Below the pieces are notes generated by a model that worked only from the letters and a program-made list of their open reading frames with translations, had not been told where the DNA came from and did not search any database. A stretch of 64,000 nt of DNA from assembly GCA_020205615.1 (NCBI GenBank), contig CM035166.1:95243065-95307064 (forward strand). The letters are read 5' to 3'. This document shows positions 47,569 to 59,690 of this stretch, piece after piece. Source of the stretch: Panax quinquefolius (taxonomy: Eukaryota; Streptophyta; Magnoliopsida; Apiales; Araliaceae). The translations under genes and the position numbers were made by a program. Position 1 is the first letter of the stretch, and the number at the start of each line of letters is the position of its first letter.

Positions 47569-49033
47569 TGAAAACACGATTATCCTTGGCCCGTAGTGCA
47601 TGGATAATTCGTGGCCGTGATACTAATGAATATCCTTGGCCTGTAGTGTATGGATAATTCGGTGATGTGAATTATTTATTGTGCTGAGTCCCAGCGATAA
47701 AATATTGATAATAAACTTTTAATTTGTAGAAGATAGTAGATATCATGCTCTACTTGACTCTTTTAAAATACAATTGCATGTCTTTGGCCTGTAGTGCAAG
47801 GATGAACTGTTAATGAATATCTTTGGCCCGTAGTGCAAAGATGAATTTATTAGTTTGATTATGAACAGGAACTGTGATTTGGTATAACCATGATCTTTGA
47901 TGTTTCAGGTAAAGACAGGTGATGAAAATTATCTTCGTCCTAGGTGCGAAGAGAAATTTAGAACCACAATTATGATTATGAGTTATTCACATGATTGTGG
48001 ACATGAATTGTTGATTGATGTTACAGGGATAAAACATTGTTGGTGGACTTTTAACATAGAGAAGATAATAGACTTTACGGTCTATTTGACTCTCCTAATG
48101 GATTGCTCGTTCCGCTGCAACTATGGTTGAAAAGTTTTATCAACTACCATATGTTCTAAATCTCTGATTTATTACTAACGAAGGCTATTGATAATTTAAG
48201 TATCTTTAGTCATGATATTCTTTACTGGGCTAGTTGTGCTCACCCTTTTCCTTCACAATTCCTTTCAGGTAATAAGAGTGTAGCTGGGTTGAGCGGAGGT
48301 AACAGAGGATTAGAACGGTGGTCTATAGCTGTTGAGGTTCTCCTTAAACAGTATGGAAATAATTTTATTGAGAACTTTAGATAAGTGTGTTGTATTTTTA
48401 TATGACATTTAATAGTTATATTGGTGAATCAAATAGGGTGAGGCGAACTCAACTTTGAAAGGGTGTTTTGTCACTATCATACCAGATGGCTAATGACATA
48501 CGACTTCGTGTTATCATAAGACAGGGTTGTGCACATGCACTTGCTTATTATATCTATGAGCACTACCTATATAATCTTGGAGTTTGGTTGAAATATAATT
48601 CTTAATTGGAGACAATGGAGATAATTATATGTCAATAGAAGACTCACCATTGGAAAGAACATGATAGCAATCTTCTCATTTTTTTGGGACTATTGGGTCA
48701 ACCAAGGATAATTTAGTGGACATATGATATCTATTGTAACTTAGACGTATGATCTCCCATATACGAAGGTTTTCTTGAGCATTTTCTAAAGATTTTAATT
48801 TGTAAAACAGTTATTGACTGTTCCTTTATGTAAGGTACCATTGTAAGGTGTTGTGGTCGAGGCACCATGAGAGTTACATATATTTGTATTAAAATTCACA
48901 GCTTATGTGTTGTCATTACTACTACTGCATTTACGCTCAACAAATTGTATAAATGAAGTTTGTATTTGATTTCTATAGTGTGATATCTGGTAACTCAGAC
49001 TGGGTCGTGTGGACCTATTTTGGGGGCGTCACA
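47569..49033 (+). mobile_element. Right part of the older split chromovirus LTR
   Basis: It continues the LTR interrupted at 36125, with several GGCCCGTAGTGCA(T/A)GGAT repeat units, an U3/R-like part and the terminus CTATTTTGGGGGCGTCACA at 49033. The next bases (GAGGATTGGC) are not a primer site, so it was probably a solo LTR before the array inserted. Confidence 0.75.
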
Positions 49034-49690
49034 GAGGATTGGCTTCATATGTGGCAGAGTTTGTACTTTGTATTAGTCTTCATGCCTACTAAAATAAAGT
49101 ACTTACCATGACTAAAAGAAATATAAAATTATTTTCATTTTAATTCCAAGAACAAACACATAACTTATTTTCTTGAATAAAAAAAGATGCACATGAAAGA
49201 TAGATAAATGTGTTATATAAGAATAGTGTACGTATAACAAGCAACCTTACACCATGCCCAAGTATCTCATCTCAATTATTTAAATTTGAAGTAACTTCTC
49301 TAAATTTATACTACTAACACATTTTAAGTAACAAATGTTAAGATTTTTTTTAGATGATTACCTACTTATGGTAATTGATATAGCATTGTTTCACACTTGC
49401 ACTATGATGTTTTATTACCACGTGTACAACCAATAATTGTTAAACACCAACATAGATATTTGCATCATAGGACCATAACACACCTTCATTCACTCAAGTA
49501 TATAAAAAACAAGTGTGGAAAAAAGATTAATGATTGAAATTTCTACATCATTTCCTTCTCTGGACTAATATACTATCAAAATACATGCATTATACTACGA
49601 GTCCTAAACACGCAAATCTCATAATTTTTTAATCAATTAAAAATCACTAAAATTATGAGCATAAAACGTAAAGAAAAACAAATAGAATAA
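49034..49690. other. Non-coding spacer
   Basis: AT-rich DNA between the split LTR and the copia remnant. I see no gene and no delimited element. Confidence 0.5.
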
Positions 49691-50056
49691 TTACTAATTT
49701 TTTAAAAAGAAAACTTACAGTGAGTTGAGAGAACTACATAAATTATCTTTGATATTTGAAGAACAATAAGAGGACAACTTCCTTTCCAAAATTTGATAGA
49801 TATTCGTGCTGATAACGTGTTATAAAATTATACAAGCATACAATAGTAATAAGAATGATGATAATTAAGGGAAATGAGAGAGAGCAATATATGTGTATCT
49901 TTATTCTCTTCACAATGCCTCCATTTATAGACACAATTATATAATTATTTGGAAAATCAAAGGACATATTAGAAGATCAAAGGTCAGAAGATCAAAGGTT
50001 ATATTGCAAGGTGGAGGAATACATATAGATATCCATTGTTTATTATATTTATAACA
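49691..50056 (-). mobile_element. Lone copia 5' LTR with primer site
   Basis: On the minus strand an LTR of about 239 bp (50056-49818, TGTTATAAATATAATAAAC...AATTTTATAACA) is followed by CGTTATCAGCACGAATATC, the primer site of this small-LTR copia group, and a short leader. The rest of the element is gone. Confidence 0.65.
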
Positions 50057-50321
50057 TGTTGTACTATATACATTGTAAATTATGTAATAGTTTATTTTAG
50101 AGTAGCATGCAATCCAGAAAGTACAACTTGAAATTTTGTATGTGCACATTTAGAAGGGGATGAATAATTGTGTGCGTGTGTCAAAGAACTATGTCAAATT
50201 TATTTTTTTTTGTTTTAATTAAAAGTAATATAGACAGGTAAAATTTAACTGTCTGTTTTAGAACATGTACGCTTTCAGCTATCTACTTTGAGTTATTCAT
50301 CTATTTTTTTTTATATGTAAT

Positions 50322-53300
50322 TGTTATAAAAGATTACTAAAAATTAAGAACAAAATGATTAGAGAAAAGAGGCATGTCTCATAATATTTTCATATATCCA
50401 TCATCATCTATTACAATGCTCATGCTCTTATTTATAGATACATGGACTTGGAAGTTTCAAAACTCAAAAGTCATGAGTTTAAAACTTAATGAACATGGGA
50501 GTTACTTAATGAACTTGGGAGTTCTAAAATACCAAAGAGCATTACAATTAAATATAAATCTAGACATCCATAAATATATATGTTATAATTTTATAACACT
50601 CCCCCTTGGATGTCTATTGTATAACCATACGCATAGAAAACTGCCTCATTAAAAACCTTACCAGTAAAAACCCAATGGGAAAAAAAAACATTGGTTAAGG
50701 GAAAAAGAGTGCAGTGCGTATAAGCTCCCCCTCATGAATGTATCATTAAGTCCTCCAGCTTTTGCATTCCAATATTGCGACGCAATCCTTCAAACATTGT
50801 AGTTGATAATGCCTTACTGAATAAATCTGCTAGATTGTTCAATGTCACCACACTTATCAAGGTCATGTGTGAAAAAGAATTTTGGTGAGATATGTTTTCT
50901 TCTATCTCCTTTGATGTATCCTCCCTTTAATTGAGCTATACATGCAAAGATTGTCTTCATACGTAATGGATGGAGTCCTTTATAGTAATTTTCTAAGAAT
51001 ATGCCTCGTTAAAAACCTTACCAAATAAAAACCCAAAGGGGAAAAAAAATTTGGCTAAGGAAAAGAGTACAATATTCTTGTATAACTTCTAGTGCCTTGA
51101 GATTGCCACATTAAAACCTTGCAAAGGAAAACCCAAAGTGGGAAAAAACCTTAGCGAAGGAAAAAGAGTACAATCAACACATATCCTTTTTACTCCCCTT
51201 CATAAGTACATAGAATTTCCATTATTCATGGTAAAAATATCATTAAGTCAAAATATGCCAATATTGTGCACAATCTTCTTCAAAATCATAGTTGGTAATG
51301 ACTTAATGAATCTATCAACCAAATTATCACATGATCATATATGCTTGATATCAATATCGCCATTCTTCCGGGGGCTCAAAATAATTTTTGGTGCAATATG
51401 CTTGGTTCTATCACCCATGATATAAAGATCCTCTAATTTGAGTGATACAAGCAACATTATCTTCATATAATATCGTTGGACTATTTATGATTGATGATCA
51501 TCCACAGCTCACACAAATATGTTGAATTATCGATCTCAACTAAATACATTCACAACTTACTTCATAAATTGTGATAATCTCTCGCATCGCCAGATCCAAC
51601 TAATCGTGGTTTTGATCCATAATTATAATTTAACTGCAAATGCTATATCAGGTCATGAGAAATTTTACAATATATATCAAAGCACCAATTGTACAAAGAT
51701 ATGGTACTTCAGGACCAAGAGTTTCTTCATTATTTTCTTGTGATCAAAACGGATCTTTCTTGATATCAAGTAACCAATCTATCATTGAAGTACTTAAAGG
51801 ATTAACATTATCCATGTAAAGTTACTTCGGGACTTTTTCTGTGTATGTTGATTGATGAACAAGAATTCCATAGCTCAATTTGTAGGCCAAGACAAAAATT
51901 TGTCTTACCAATGTCTTTCATCTCAAATTTGTTATTTTTGTCAACTCTTCTGGAGCAAGATCTTTCATCAATAAATACAGTAATAATAGCAAATCCATAT
52001 TATGATCTTTTGATAAAAATGCATGCACAAATTGGATTATTCTCAAATCCTTCTTTCAAAAGATATCTATTTAGGCGATTATTCCACAATATGCATCTGG
52101 ATTGCTTTAACTTATATAAAGATCTTTGTAACTTAATAGAATACATACTTCGAGATTTAGAATTATATGCTTCAGGCATTTTATATCCTTCAGGGATTTT
52201 CATGTATATATGATCATTATCTAATGATTCATACAGATATGTTGTAACAACATTCATTAATCGCATATCCAAATTTTCTTTTGCTACCAAGCTAATTAAA
52301 AATTTGAATATAATTGCGTCCATTACAGGAACATATGTTTCTCCATAATTAATACCAGGTCTCTCATGAGAAACCTTGTGCTACAAGTCGCGCTTTGTAC
52401 CATATAATTTCATTTTTCTTATTTCGCATAAATACCCATTTGTATCTAACAAGTATTACACCTTCAGTGTGTTCTTGGCCTACTGTGTCCAAAATTTTCA
52501 CGCTTACTTTGTGAATTTAGTTCTATTTGAATCGCCTTTTTTCACATCGGCCAAATATTTCTACATTCATCAACAATTTGTGGTTCATATTCATGATCAT
52601 TACTTACGGTAATATCAAGAACAACTTTATACAAAAATATGTCATTGTCGACAACAATTTTATTTCTATCCAATATATTCGCTCTCAGATATACATAATG
52701 TATCGAGATCTCGTTATTTTCGTGCACCGATCCTCTTCGTGGGATAACTCATCCTCTTTAGAGATAACTCTTCAAGAGTTTTATTTACAAGAGATTTTTG
52801 TTCATAAGTTTTGGATAGATCAATAACTTTTGTAGCCTGTTTCCATGGGTATAGCCTCTTTATAGCCGCAACTTGTTTTTCTTGTACTTTCTTCTTCTGG
52901 AAAATTTTATCTTTAACACCGATCATTCTTCCATGTTTCAAGTGTGATTTTGATTCAATTTGCTGATGTATTAACAGATTGTCCTACAGGGACTTCAATC
53001 TCTTCTAGAGTATTAGCAGCTAAAATGTAAGATATCATAATTTTCTTATTATCGGTGAATAATTACGTAATTGATTTGCAATTCATTGCAAATGAATAAT
53101 CCTTTGAACTTCTAGTTCATATTGATTTGTATGAGAATCGGGATTAAATAACGTTGAAACATTCCAATTTGAAACATTCCAATTAATCTCCGTCAGGTGC
53201 TTCGTGCAACGATCTCATGTCGTATTTTTAGGCAACAAAACATTCCAATTAATTTCCGTCGTGCTTCGTGCAATGATCTAATGTCCCGCTTGAGTAACGA

Positions 53301-55884
53301 CTTTTCTCCCCCCAATGGTGGGAAGACTGTTTCATTAAAATAACAATCCTCAAATTATACCTTAAAAATATCACTTATTGAGGTTATGAATAAGATGACC
53401 CCATGCATGTATTGGTAATTAACTTACTTTGATATAATCAACAAGTAAATGAATCTTCTGGTTCCTTACGGATGTTCATGGGAGTTTTCAATAATTAAAC
53501 GCAAACATTATTGATCCCGGAATGTCAAATCATAAAAACCTTTTTGGATACGAACACTTCTGGTGTATTATACACTTCTGGTGTATTACAACATTTGTTT
53601 CAACTATTCTCATTTTAGTATAATATATCCCAGAAGAGAAAATATACAGTTTTTCTAATATGAGCTTACGGCCGATAGTATTGAAGTAATATAAAGAAAT
53701 TACTTTACTATCTTCAATGTTGGTTTCAATATGATAACCATTATAACAATATCCTTAAAATCGAGCAAATTTACGCTTTTCGTAAGAATATAAAGAATCA
53801 TCAATACAAAGTTTTGTGCCCTTTTGACAACATTATAATCGCTTCTTCCGAGACTTTAATTAAGTTTGATGAATAATCACTCTTCTAGAGCTTTTAATTA
53901 TGTTTGATGAATAATCTCTCTTCTAGAGCCTTTAATTAAGTTTGATGAGCTTCGCCCATACAACTTCAATATATGCAAAACATAAATTTAACTTTATTAC
54001 TTGAAACATAAATAAAACATATAATAAAAAAATACTTATTATAATGTCATAATATAATGAAATAAAATAATTAATTGGTATGAACATTTCTATCAACATA
54101 TCATCAAGGAAACCATAGATATCAAAATTAGTTATATCCACTCCATTTGAAAAGTCAAAATAATTCATGGGATCTTCAGGATCATTCCATTTCTTTTTCT
54201 TTTATGGAGTCTTGGTACAAATCTACCAAATGTTTAGGAGTACGACGGGTACATTCCCTTTTATATATTGATTGTTCTTTTCAAGTCCACTACCACAACT
54301 ACAACCATAATTTCCTCTATGATTATCAAATGAGGTTCAATTCACTTCAGGGAATGTAATAAAATCGGTCGAGCTAGATTGTTGGTTTTTCAGCGAAAAC
54401 TCATTATTTTGTACAACCATTAGAAGACATAATATCACTTCTGGGAACATAGTTTCCTTTATCGCTTGAAAATATTTTGAAAACTTACTCTCTCAATATT
54501 GCTACTACGGGGAGCATATTTGAGGCATGAAATATAATAAATATTTTCTCTAACATGTCTTCATCAGTGTTTTTCACTCAACACTTTTAAAATCTTGCAA
54601 CTTCAGGTGCAACCAATTATAATGAGCTTTTAAAATCTTTCCTTTAAATCATTTCATAAGACAAGTAAGTCTTTTACTCTAATGTACTCAACTTTTAATT
54701 TTTCATGGAGATGATAGCGAATAAAAATCATTAATTTTTCATGATCATGCAAAATGATGCATGATAGTCAACTACAATCAGTATCTCCAAGGTTCTTTTG
54801 CCTTTATATGAATCTCATCATTAAGAGTACATGACAAATAATTCTTGCCGATATAAATCAAGAGCAACAAATTCAAATTTATAATATTTAAATATTAAAT
54901 AACTAAACATATTTCCCATCAAATTAAATAATTATATATGTTCGATTTAATTGTAATGAAACAATTTATAGAAATGCAAAGAAAACACTAAACTAAATTT
55001 GTCCACTAAAAATAACAAACCATTATTACTAAGCATATTTGTCATTGTAACTTCATACAAAAATTTATCAAAAGGTTATTAGAAATATATCAAATATGCT
55101 ATCATGCATGCCAAAAGGAAATATATCAAAAATCATTAGAAATATATCAAATATGCTACCATACATACCAAAAGGAAATATATCAAAAATCATTAGAAAT
55201 ATATCAAAAGATTGTTTTAGTACATGAACTAAAAAGAACTAAAACATCATGTATTTTATCGAATCCCTTTTGATTTATTTAGATTGGAAGAAATGCAAAA
55301 TTACAATACACTTCTATAAAAATAAACACTGCACAATAATTGAGGTTAGATATTTCACCGTATAATAACAAGACAACTTGAGGGTGGTGTGATGATGATG
55401 ACTTACATATGAGTATATTATACCATTAGCATGCTAGAATCAAGAACAACAAACTCTAATAATAGATTATGAATGGAATAACATACGATGTTATACTAAA
55501 AAAAAAATTTGTGTATCCATATATATATAATTGATAAACATACCTTCTCCTTCAAATCAAATATGATTATCTTCAAGATGAATGTGAGAAGCAATTCGTA
55601 CGATAACGTGTTATAAAAGATTACTAAAATTAAGAACAAAATGATTAGAGAAAAGAGGCATGTCTCATAATATTTTCATATATCCATCATCATCTATTAC
55701 AATGCTCATGCTCTTATTTATAGATACATGGACTTGGAAGTTTCAAAACTCAAAAGTCATGAGTTTAAAACTTAATGAACATGGGAGTTACTTAATGAAC
55801 TTGGGAGTTCTAAAATACCAAAGAGCATTACAATTAAATATAAATCTAGACATCCATAAATATATATGTTATAATTTTATAACA
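50322..55884 (-). mobile_element. Complete but defective copia element, duplication GTAAT
   Basis: LTRs at 50322-50598 and 55609-55884 are identical except for a one-base A-run difference. They have TG...CA ends and identical 5-bp flanks GTAAT (50317-50321, 55885-55889). Primer site CGTTATCGTACGAATTGC is next to the right LTR, and a polypurine tract (ATCCAAGGGGGAG) next to the left one. Coding traces on the minus strand are heavily broken: TPKHLVDLYQDSIKEKE after the gag knuckle near 54250-54180, a reverse-transcriptase piece, an RNase H piece with EDNVACI near 51440, and a C-terminal tail. Confidence 0.88.
52000..52323 (-). pseudogene. Copia reverse transcriptase fragment
   Basis: An open segment of 107 residues reads LDMRLMNVVTTYLYESLDND, IYMKIPEGYKMPEAYNSKSR and MYSIKLQRSLYKLKQSRC, then GFENNPICACIFIKRS. 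These are the early RT palm motifs of copia elements. The first catalytic Asp sits in LDMRLMNVVTTYLY, where the usual D-V-x-T-A is altered to N-V-V-T-T. The YVDD-bearing part follows only after further breaks. Confidence 0.75.
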
Positions 55885-55889
55885 GTAAT

Positions 55890-55940
55890 GATATTTTGGG
55901 ATTTTCTAATGCAAAAAATAAGTAGAAACCAGGATTAAAT
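55890..55940. other. Spacer after the copia element
   Basis: A short target-site flank; no feature is seen. Confidence 0.4.
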
Positions 55941-56934
55941 AAACTAGAAGGTAAAGAAACAATGAATCACACACATGCACACCAAGATTTATACTTTGTT
56001 CGGCCCCTAATCCTCTACTCTATGCGCCTACATCCAATGTCAAGTGATACCCAACATGTTTCATTTAATATTAATAAAACAATTACAATTATATCAATTC
56101 TCTGTACAATAGAATTTAAAAAACTTCTTGAGCACACAACTCCTTTGAGGAAACTTTCCCCCTTGAGGAAACCTCTCCCTTTGAGCACCTATATGTTCTA
56201 CCACTACTCTCTTAGACACCATTACCCCCTTGAACTCTCCTTGTACAATATTAAAGGAAATCCCTTGCTTCACTCCAAAACTTTTTTACAAGATATAATA
56301 TTTTAGAATAAAGAGGATTACAATTGAACTCTATAGATATCTAGCAAGAACAATATAAGAACAAGGCAATAAGAATTTACTAGAATTTTTTTTCTAAATA
56401 TATCAATTGTTGTAGATGATGATAGAATTCTTGATGTTAGCAATAGCCATGTATATATATAATTGCTAGTAAATAATATGACCGTTTAAATAAATCAAAT
56501 CTTTGAATGATATAGAAAAATTTTATCAGTTTTGGTATCAGTAACAAAAAATAACAGAATCGATAAAATCTTTGAGAATATAAAATCTGTTTTGAGAAAT
56601 AGTAGGAAACATACTACATTTGAAAACAAATTTGTTATTAATAAAATATTTGGAGGAAACATGATCAACATATTTTTAGGAATAAACTTTAATTTGGTTA
56701 CTCAATAATAAGATTTCTATTATCATAAGACTACTAGCTGGTGAGAAATTTTTTAAACCAACCAATCTTTTTGAAAATTAGGACAGTTTTAAAAAAATTC
56801 CAACAAAGATAAAAATGTCTTGTAATTAATTGTTAAGGCTAGAAAATCTTACACTGATTTTCCTAAAGACCTAATATTCCAGTAGGATTTCTTTGTCTTC
56901 AAAATTTATAGTTGAGCCTACCACAATTTCAACA
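55941..56934 (-). mobile_element. Copia-type LTR-like segment, minus orientation
   Basis: The minus strand begins TGTTGAAATTGTGGTAGGCT at 56934. Towards 55990 it contains GGGGCCGAACAAAGTATAAA and then TCTTGGTGTGCATGTGTG, text that recalls the promoter and transcript-end region of plant copia LTRs. A repeat of CCCTTGAGGAAAC units is visible near 56145-56185. The far end is not defined. Confidence 0.4.
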
Positions 56935-57311
56935 ATATTCCATCAATAACAATCCTTGAGAATTTTTCAGCCAAATCTTTAAATTTAAGTCGTCATCATT
57001 AAAACCAAAAACATATAAACCAAACCCAACTTGCAATGTTGTTTTATGGACAACAAAACTTCATCCGCCACTAAACATATTGCATGCACATGAAATAAAG
57101 AAATGAATAAATGATTATGTTTATGTACTCTCTTCGTCTCATAAAAAAAATGTTTAGTACACTTTAAATAATTTAAGAAAAATAAAGTAAAATAAAAAGT
57201 ATAAATATTTTTTTTAAGTTTTATCTATAAGGGACCACGATTAAATAAATTGATGATTTTTATCTAAAAGTAATGAATCATACTTAAATATTGGGTAAAT
57301 ATACTTTCTAT
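56935..57311. other. Non-coding spacer with a degraded MITE-like end
   Basis: The sequence GTACTCTCTTCGTCTCATAA near 57126 weakly resembles a Stowaway terminus. Nothing else is recognised. Confidence 0.35.
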
Positions 57312-57581
57312 TGTTATAAAATTATAATATATGGATGTCTAGATTGATTCCTCCCATCTTTATTGTAAAGTCCCTTTGAGCTTTGAAACTCCTATGTCTT
57401 TTAAGTTTTGAAACTCATGAATTTTGATTTTTGAAACCTCCAAGTATTGATGTTCATGTACCTATAAATAGAAGCATTGTAAAGAGAATGGATGATAAAC
57501 AAATATACTACAACTTATATAAAATGAGAATGGTCTCTTTTCACTAATCACTATTCTTAATATTAGTATTCTTTTATAATA
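57312..57581 (+). repeat. 5' LTR of the plus-strand copia element
   Basis: It starts TGTTATAAAATTATAATATA, continues ATGGATGTCTAGA and ends CTTTTATAATA. It has the same layout as the 50322-55884 LTRs, including the ATGGATGTCTAG motif and tandem GAAACTC units. Confidence 0.75.
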
Positions 57582-57600
57582 CGTTATCAGCAGGAATTGC
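57582..57600 (+). promoter_or_regulatory. Primer-binding site of the plus-strand copia element
   Basis: The sequence CGTTATCAGCAGGAATTGC directly follows the LTR, matching the CGTTATCAGCACGA class seen at 49817. Confidence 0.7.
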
Positions 57601-57658
57601 TACTCACTTTCGTCTTGAAGATAATCATATTTGGTTTGAAATAGAAGATATATTTATC

Positions 57659-57661
<3 letters not shown>

Positions 57662-57703
<42 letters not shown>
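57662..57703. repeat. (TA)n microsatellite
   Basis: About 21 uninterrupted TA units in the leader of the copia element. Confidence 0.95.
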
Positions 57704-57705
<2 letters not shown>

Positions 57706-57839
57706 CTCACAAGCTAGCCATAATTTTGAATATTATCTATTTGTTGCCAAGCCCATTATTGTCATAAACAACTTATGGTAAGATTAAATACACCAACCAA
57801 CATAGATGGCCATCGCCAATTATCCTGTGCATGTGATCA

Positions 57840-58596
57840 GTGGCGGAACCAGAAGATTTTCATAGGGGGGGCAAAATACATCAGTAAAAAAATTTTATTT
57901 ATTGACGCTTGAAGTGCTTCTTTCGGTTTTACGACTAAAAGGAGGTAATCAGATCATCGCGAGATGCAGATAGTTTAAAAACGCCTCAAAATTTGCTCGC
58001 GTTTTCAATTGTTGAAAAAATATAATAATTCAATGTGTTTGTAAAATTGTAGGAATATAGAAATGAACATATTTGATTGAATCTCTTCACAAAGATTTCT
58101 TGATTACATATTAACTAAAGGTTAATTTGGAGTTTTTTCGGAGAAGAATGCATTTAAAAATTGAGATGCTTATTATATCACCCATTAATTAAATTAAAGG
58201 CTACTTTGGAGTTTCTAATGCATCAAATAAGAAATAAATTGTGTTTTCATGCAACTTTTAATAGATTTTGACTATTGAGAGCATGTGCCTCAGAATTTTT
58301 AAAATTAAAAAAATTATATTAATTTAGAGTTTAAAAATATCTTAATTTGATTTTAAAAAGTTCATAATAATTTTATATTGAACAAAACAAAATAGCCTCT
58401 TTATGTTTTTTATTTGCAAACATTTTGTCATTATTTAGACAATTCAAATTTACGTTTCTCACTCACATTGAGTTGCAGGACTTATAAAAAAAATACAGAA
58501 AAGATATAAAATATATGTAAATATCATTTTTTTCTCTCCAAACCTTAATCTTAGTACCAACCTACCGGGGGCAGGTGCCCCCCTGGTTCCGCCAGT
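57840..58596. mobile_element. Non-autonomous Mutator-like element with 11-bp duplication
   Basis: Termini GTGGCGGAACCAG and CTGGTTCCGCCAGT are inverted repeats. The flanks GCATGTGATCA (57829-57839 and 58597-58607) are identical over 11 bases, a length typical of Mutator-like elements. There is no transposase ORF within 757 bp. Just inside the ends are G-runs (left TAGGGGGGGCAAAA, right CCGGGGGCAGGTGCCCCCC). Confidence 0.8.
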
Positions 58597-59064
58597 GCAT
58601 GTGATCACAAATAAGTCAGTTATCCTAAAAAACCAATAGTTTGTTTGATAATTATTATCTAGAATTTGCTAAAAGGAATATCTGATAGTTGTCATTAGTG
58701 CTTAATATTGTGAAATTTTTTTCCCAACTCTTCAAAAAATCAAAATATGCTTTATCTGTTTAGTAAAGAATACTAGTTTATGTAAGGGAACTCACATTAA
58801 TGAGAGATTAAATAAACAATCTTTAGCATTTGATGTGCGTTGAAGTTCCGTTTTAAAACATAATTGGTAAAAGTATAACATGGTTTAAAAGGTAATCATT
58901 ATGTTAAGAGGCATGGACTATTATCATTTATTTTTTACATAATTACATTTTTATATATCTCATGCAAGTTTTTCGGTCTTTGAATGGTGATCGGTACGTA
59001 GAGTTGTTGTTATAATTAATCAAATTTTCTAATAATTTTTTGATATTCTTTTTATGAAGTTACC

Positions 59065-59295
59065 ATGACAAACCATGCCAAACTTAAGTTCGTGACACTT
59101 GATATTACAAATTATTTGTCATGGATCCTTGATGCCGAAATTCATCTTGATGTCATGGGTCTTGGAGACACCATTAAAGATGGTAATGAAACATCTAGCC
59201 AAAACAAGGCAAATGCCATGATTTTCTTATGTCATCATCTCCATGAGGAGTTGAAGTTAGAGTATCTCACAATAAAATATCCTCTTATTCTTTGA
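59065..59295 (+). pseudogene. Copia gag N-terminal region
   Basis: The 76-codon ORF starts MTNHAKLKFVTLDITNYLSW and continues ILDAEIHLDVMGLGDTIKDG, then AMIFLCHHLHEELKLEYLT. These are hallmarks of the gag N-terminus in this copia group. It stops prematurely at 59295. Downstream, DPLDMTHLDVVDFFEQN (about 59370-59430) and MDLCHAINEPNINGG (59646-59690) are later gag/protease-linker parts in the same orientation, so much of gag has been lost. Confidence 0.85.
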
Positions 59296-59690
59296 AAAAT
59301 TTGAAAGGAAATGAGAAGAACATAGAAATAATTTTTCTCATCCACATCAAGAAAATGATGATATTTATTTTGATCCTTTGGATATGACACACCTTGACGT
59401 TGTAGATTTTTTTGAGCAAAATAATGGGCAAGTTGATATTTCTTGTAATGAAAATAATTAGTTCAAAATTATGTTAATCCTTTTAAGTGTGTTTCTTTTA
59501 TATATTCCAATGTATTTTGTCTTCTTCCTTTCATGTTGGCTTATTTAATGTAAAGGATTGTGTTATTAAATACGTGTATATATATATATAATATTATGTT
59601 TTATTATGAACTTATTATAAATTTATTCCTTTTCATGAAGAAAATATGGATTTATGTCATGCTATAAATGAGCCTAATATTAATGGTGGA

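Noticed and set aside
36126..49033. Possible CRISPR-like or satellite array from repeated blocks
   Set aside because: The repeats are internal LTR minisatellites of variable unit length without spacers, in a eukaryotic genome.
51845..52213. 122-codon plus-strand ORF
   Set aside because: It is the shadow of the copia reverse-transcriptase fragment on the minus strand.
55962..56306. 114-codon plus-strand ORF
   Set aside because: Composition is irregular and the region reads as a copia-type LTR on the other strand; no domain was recognised.
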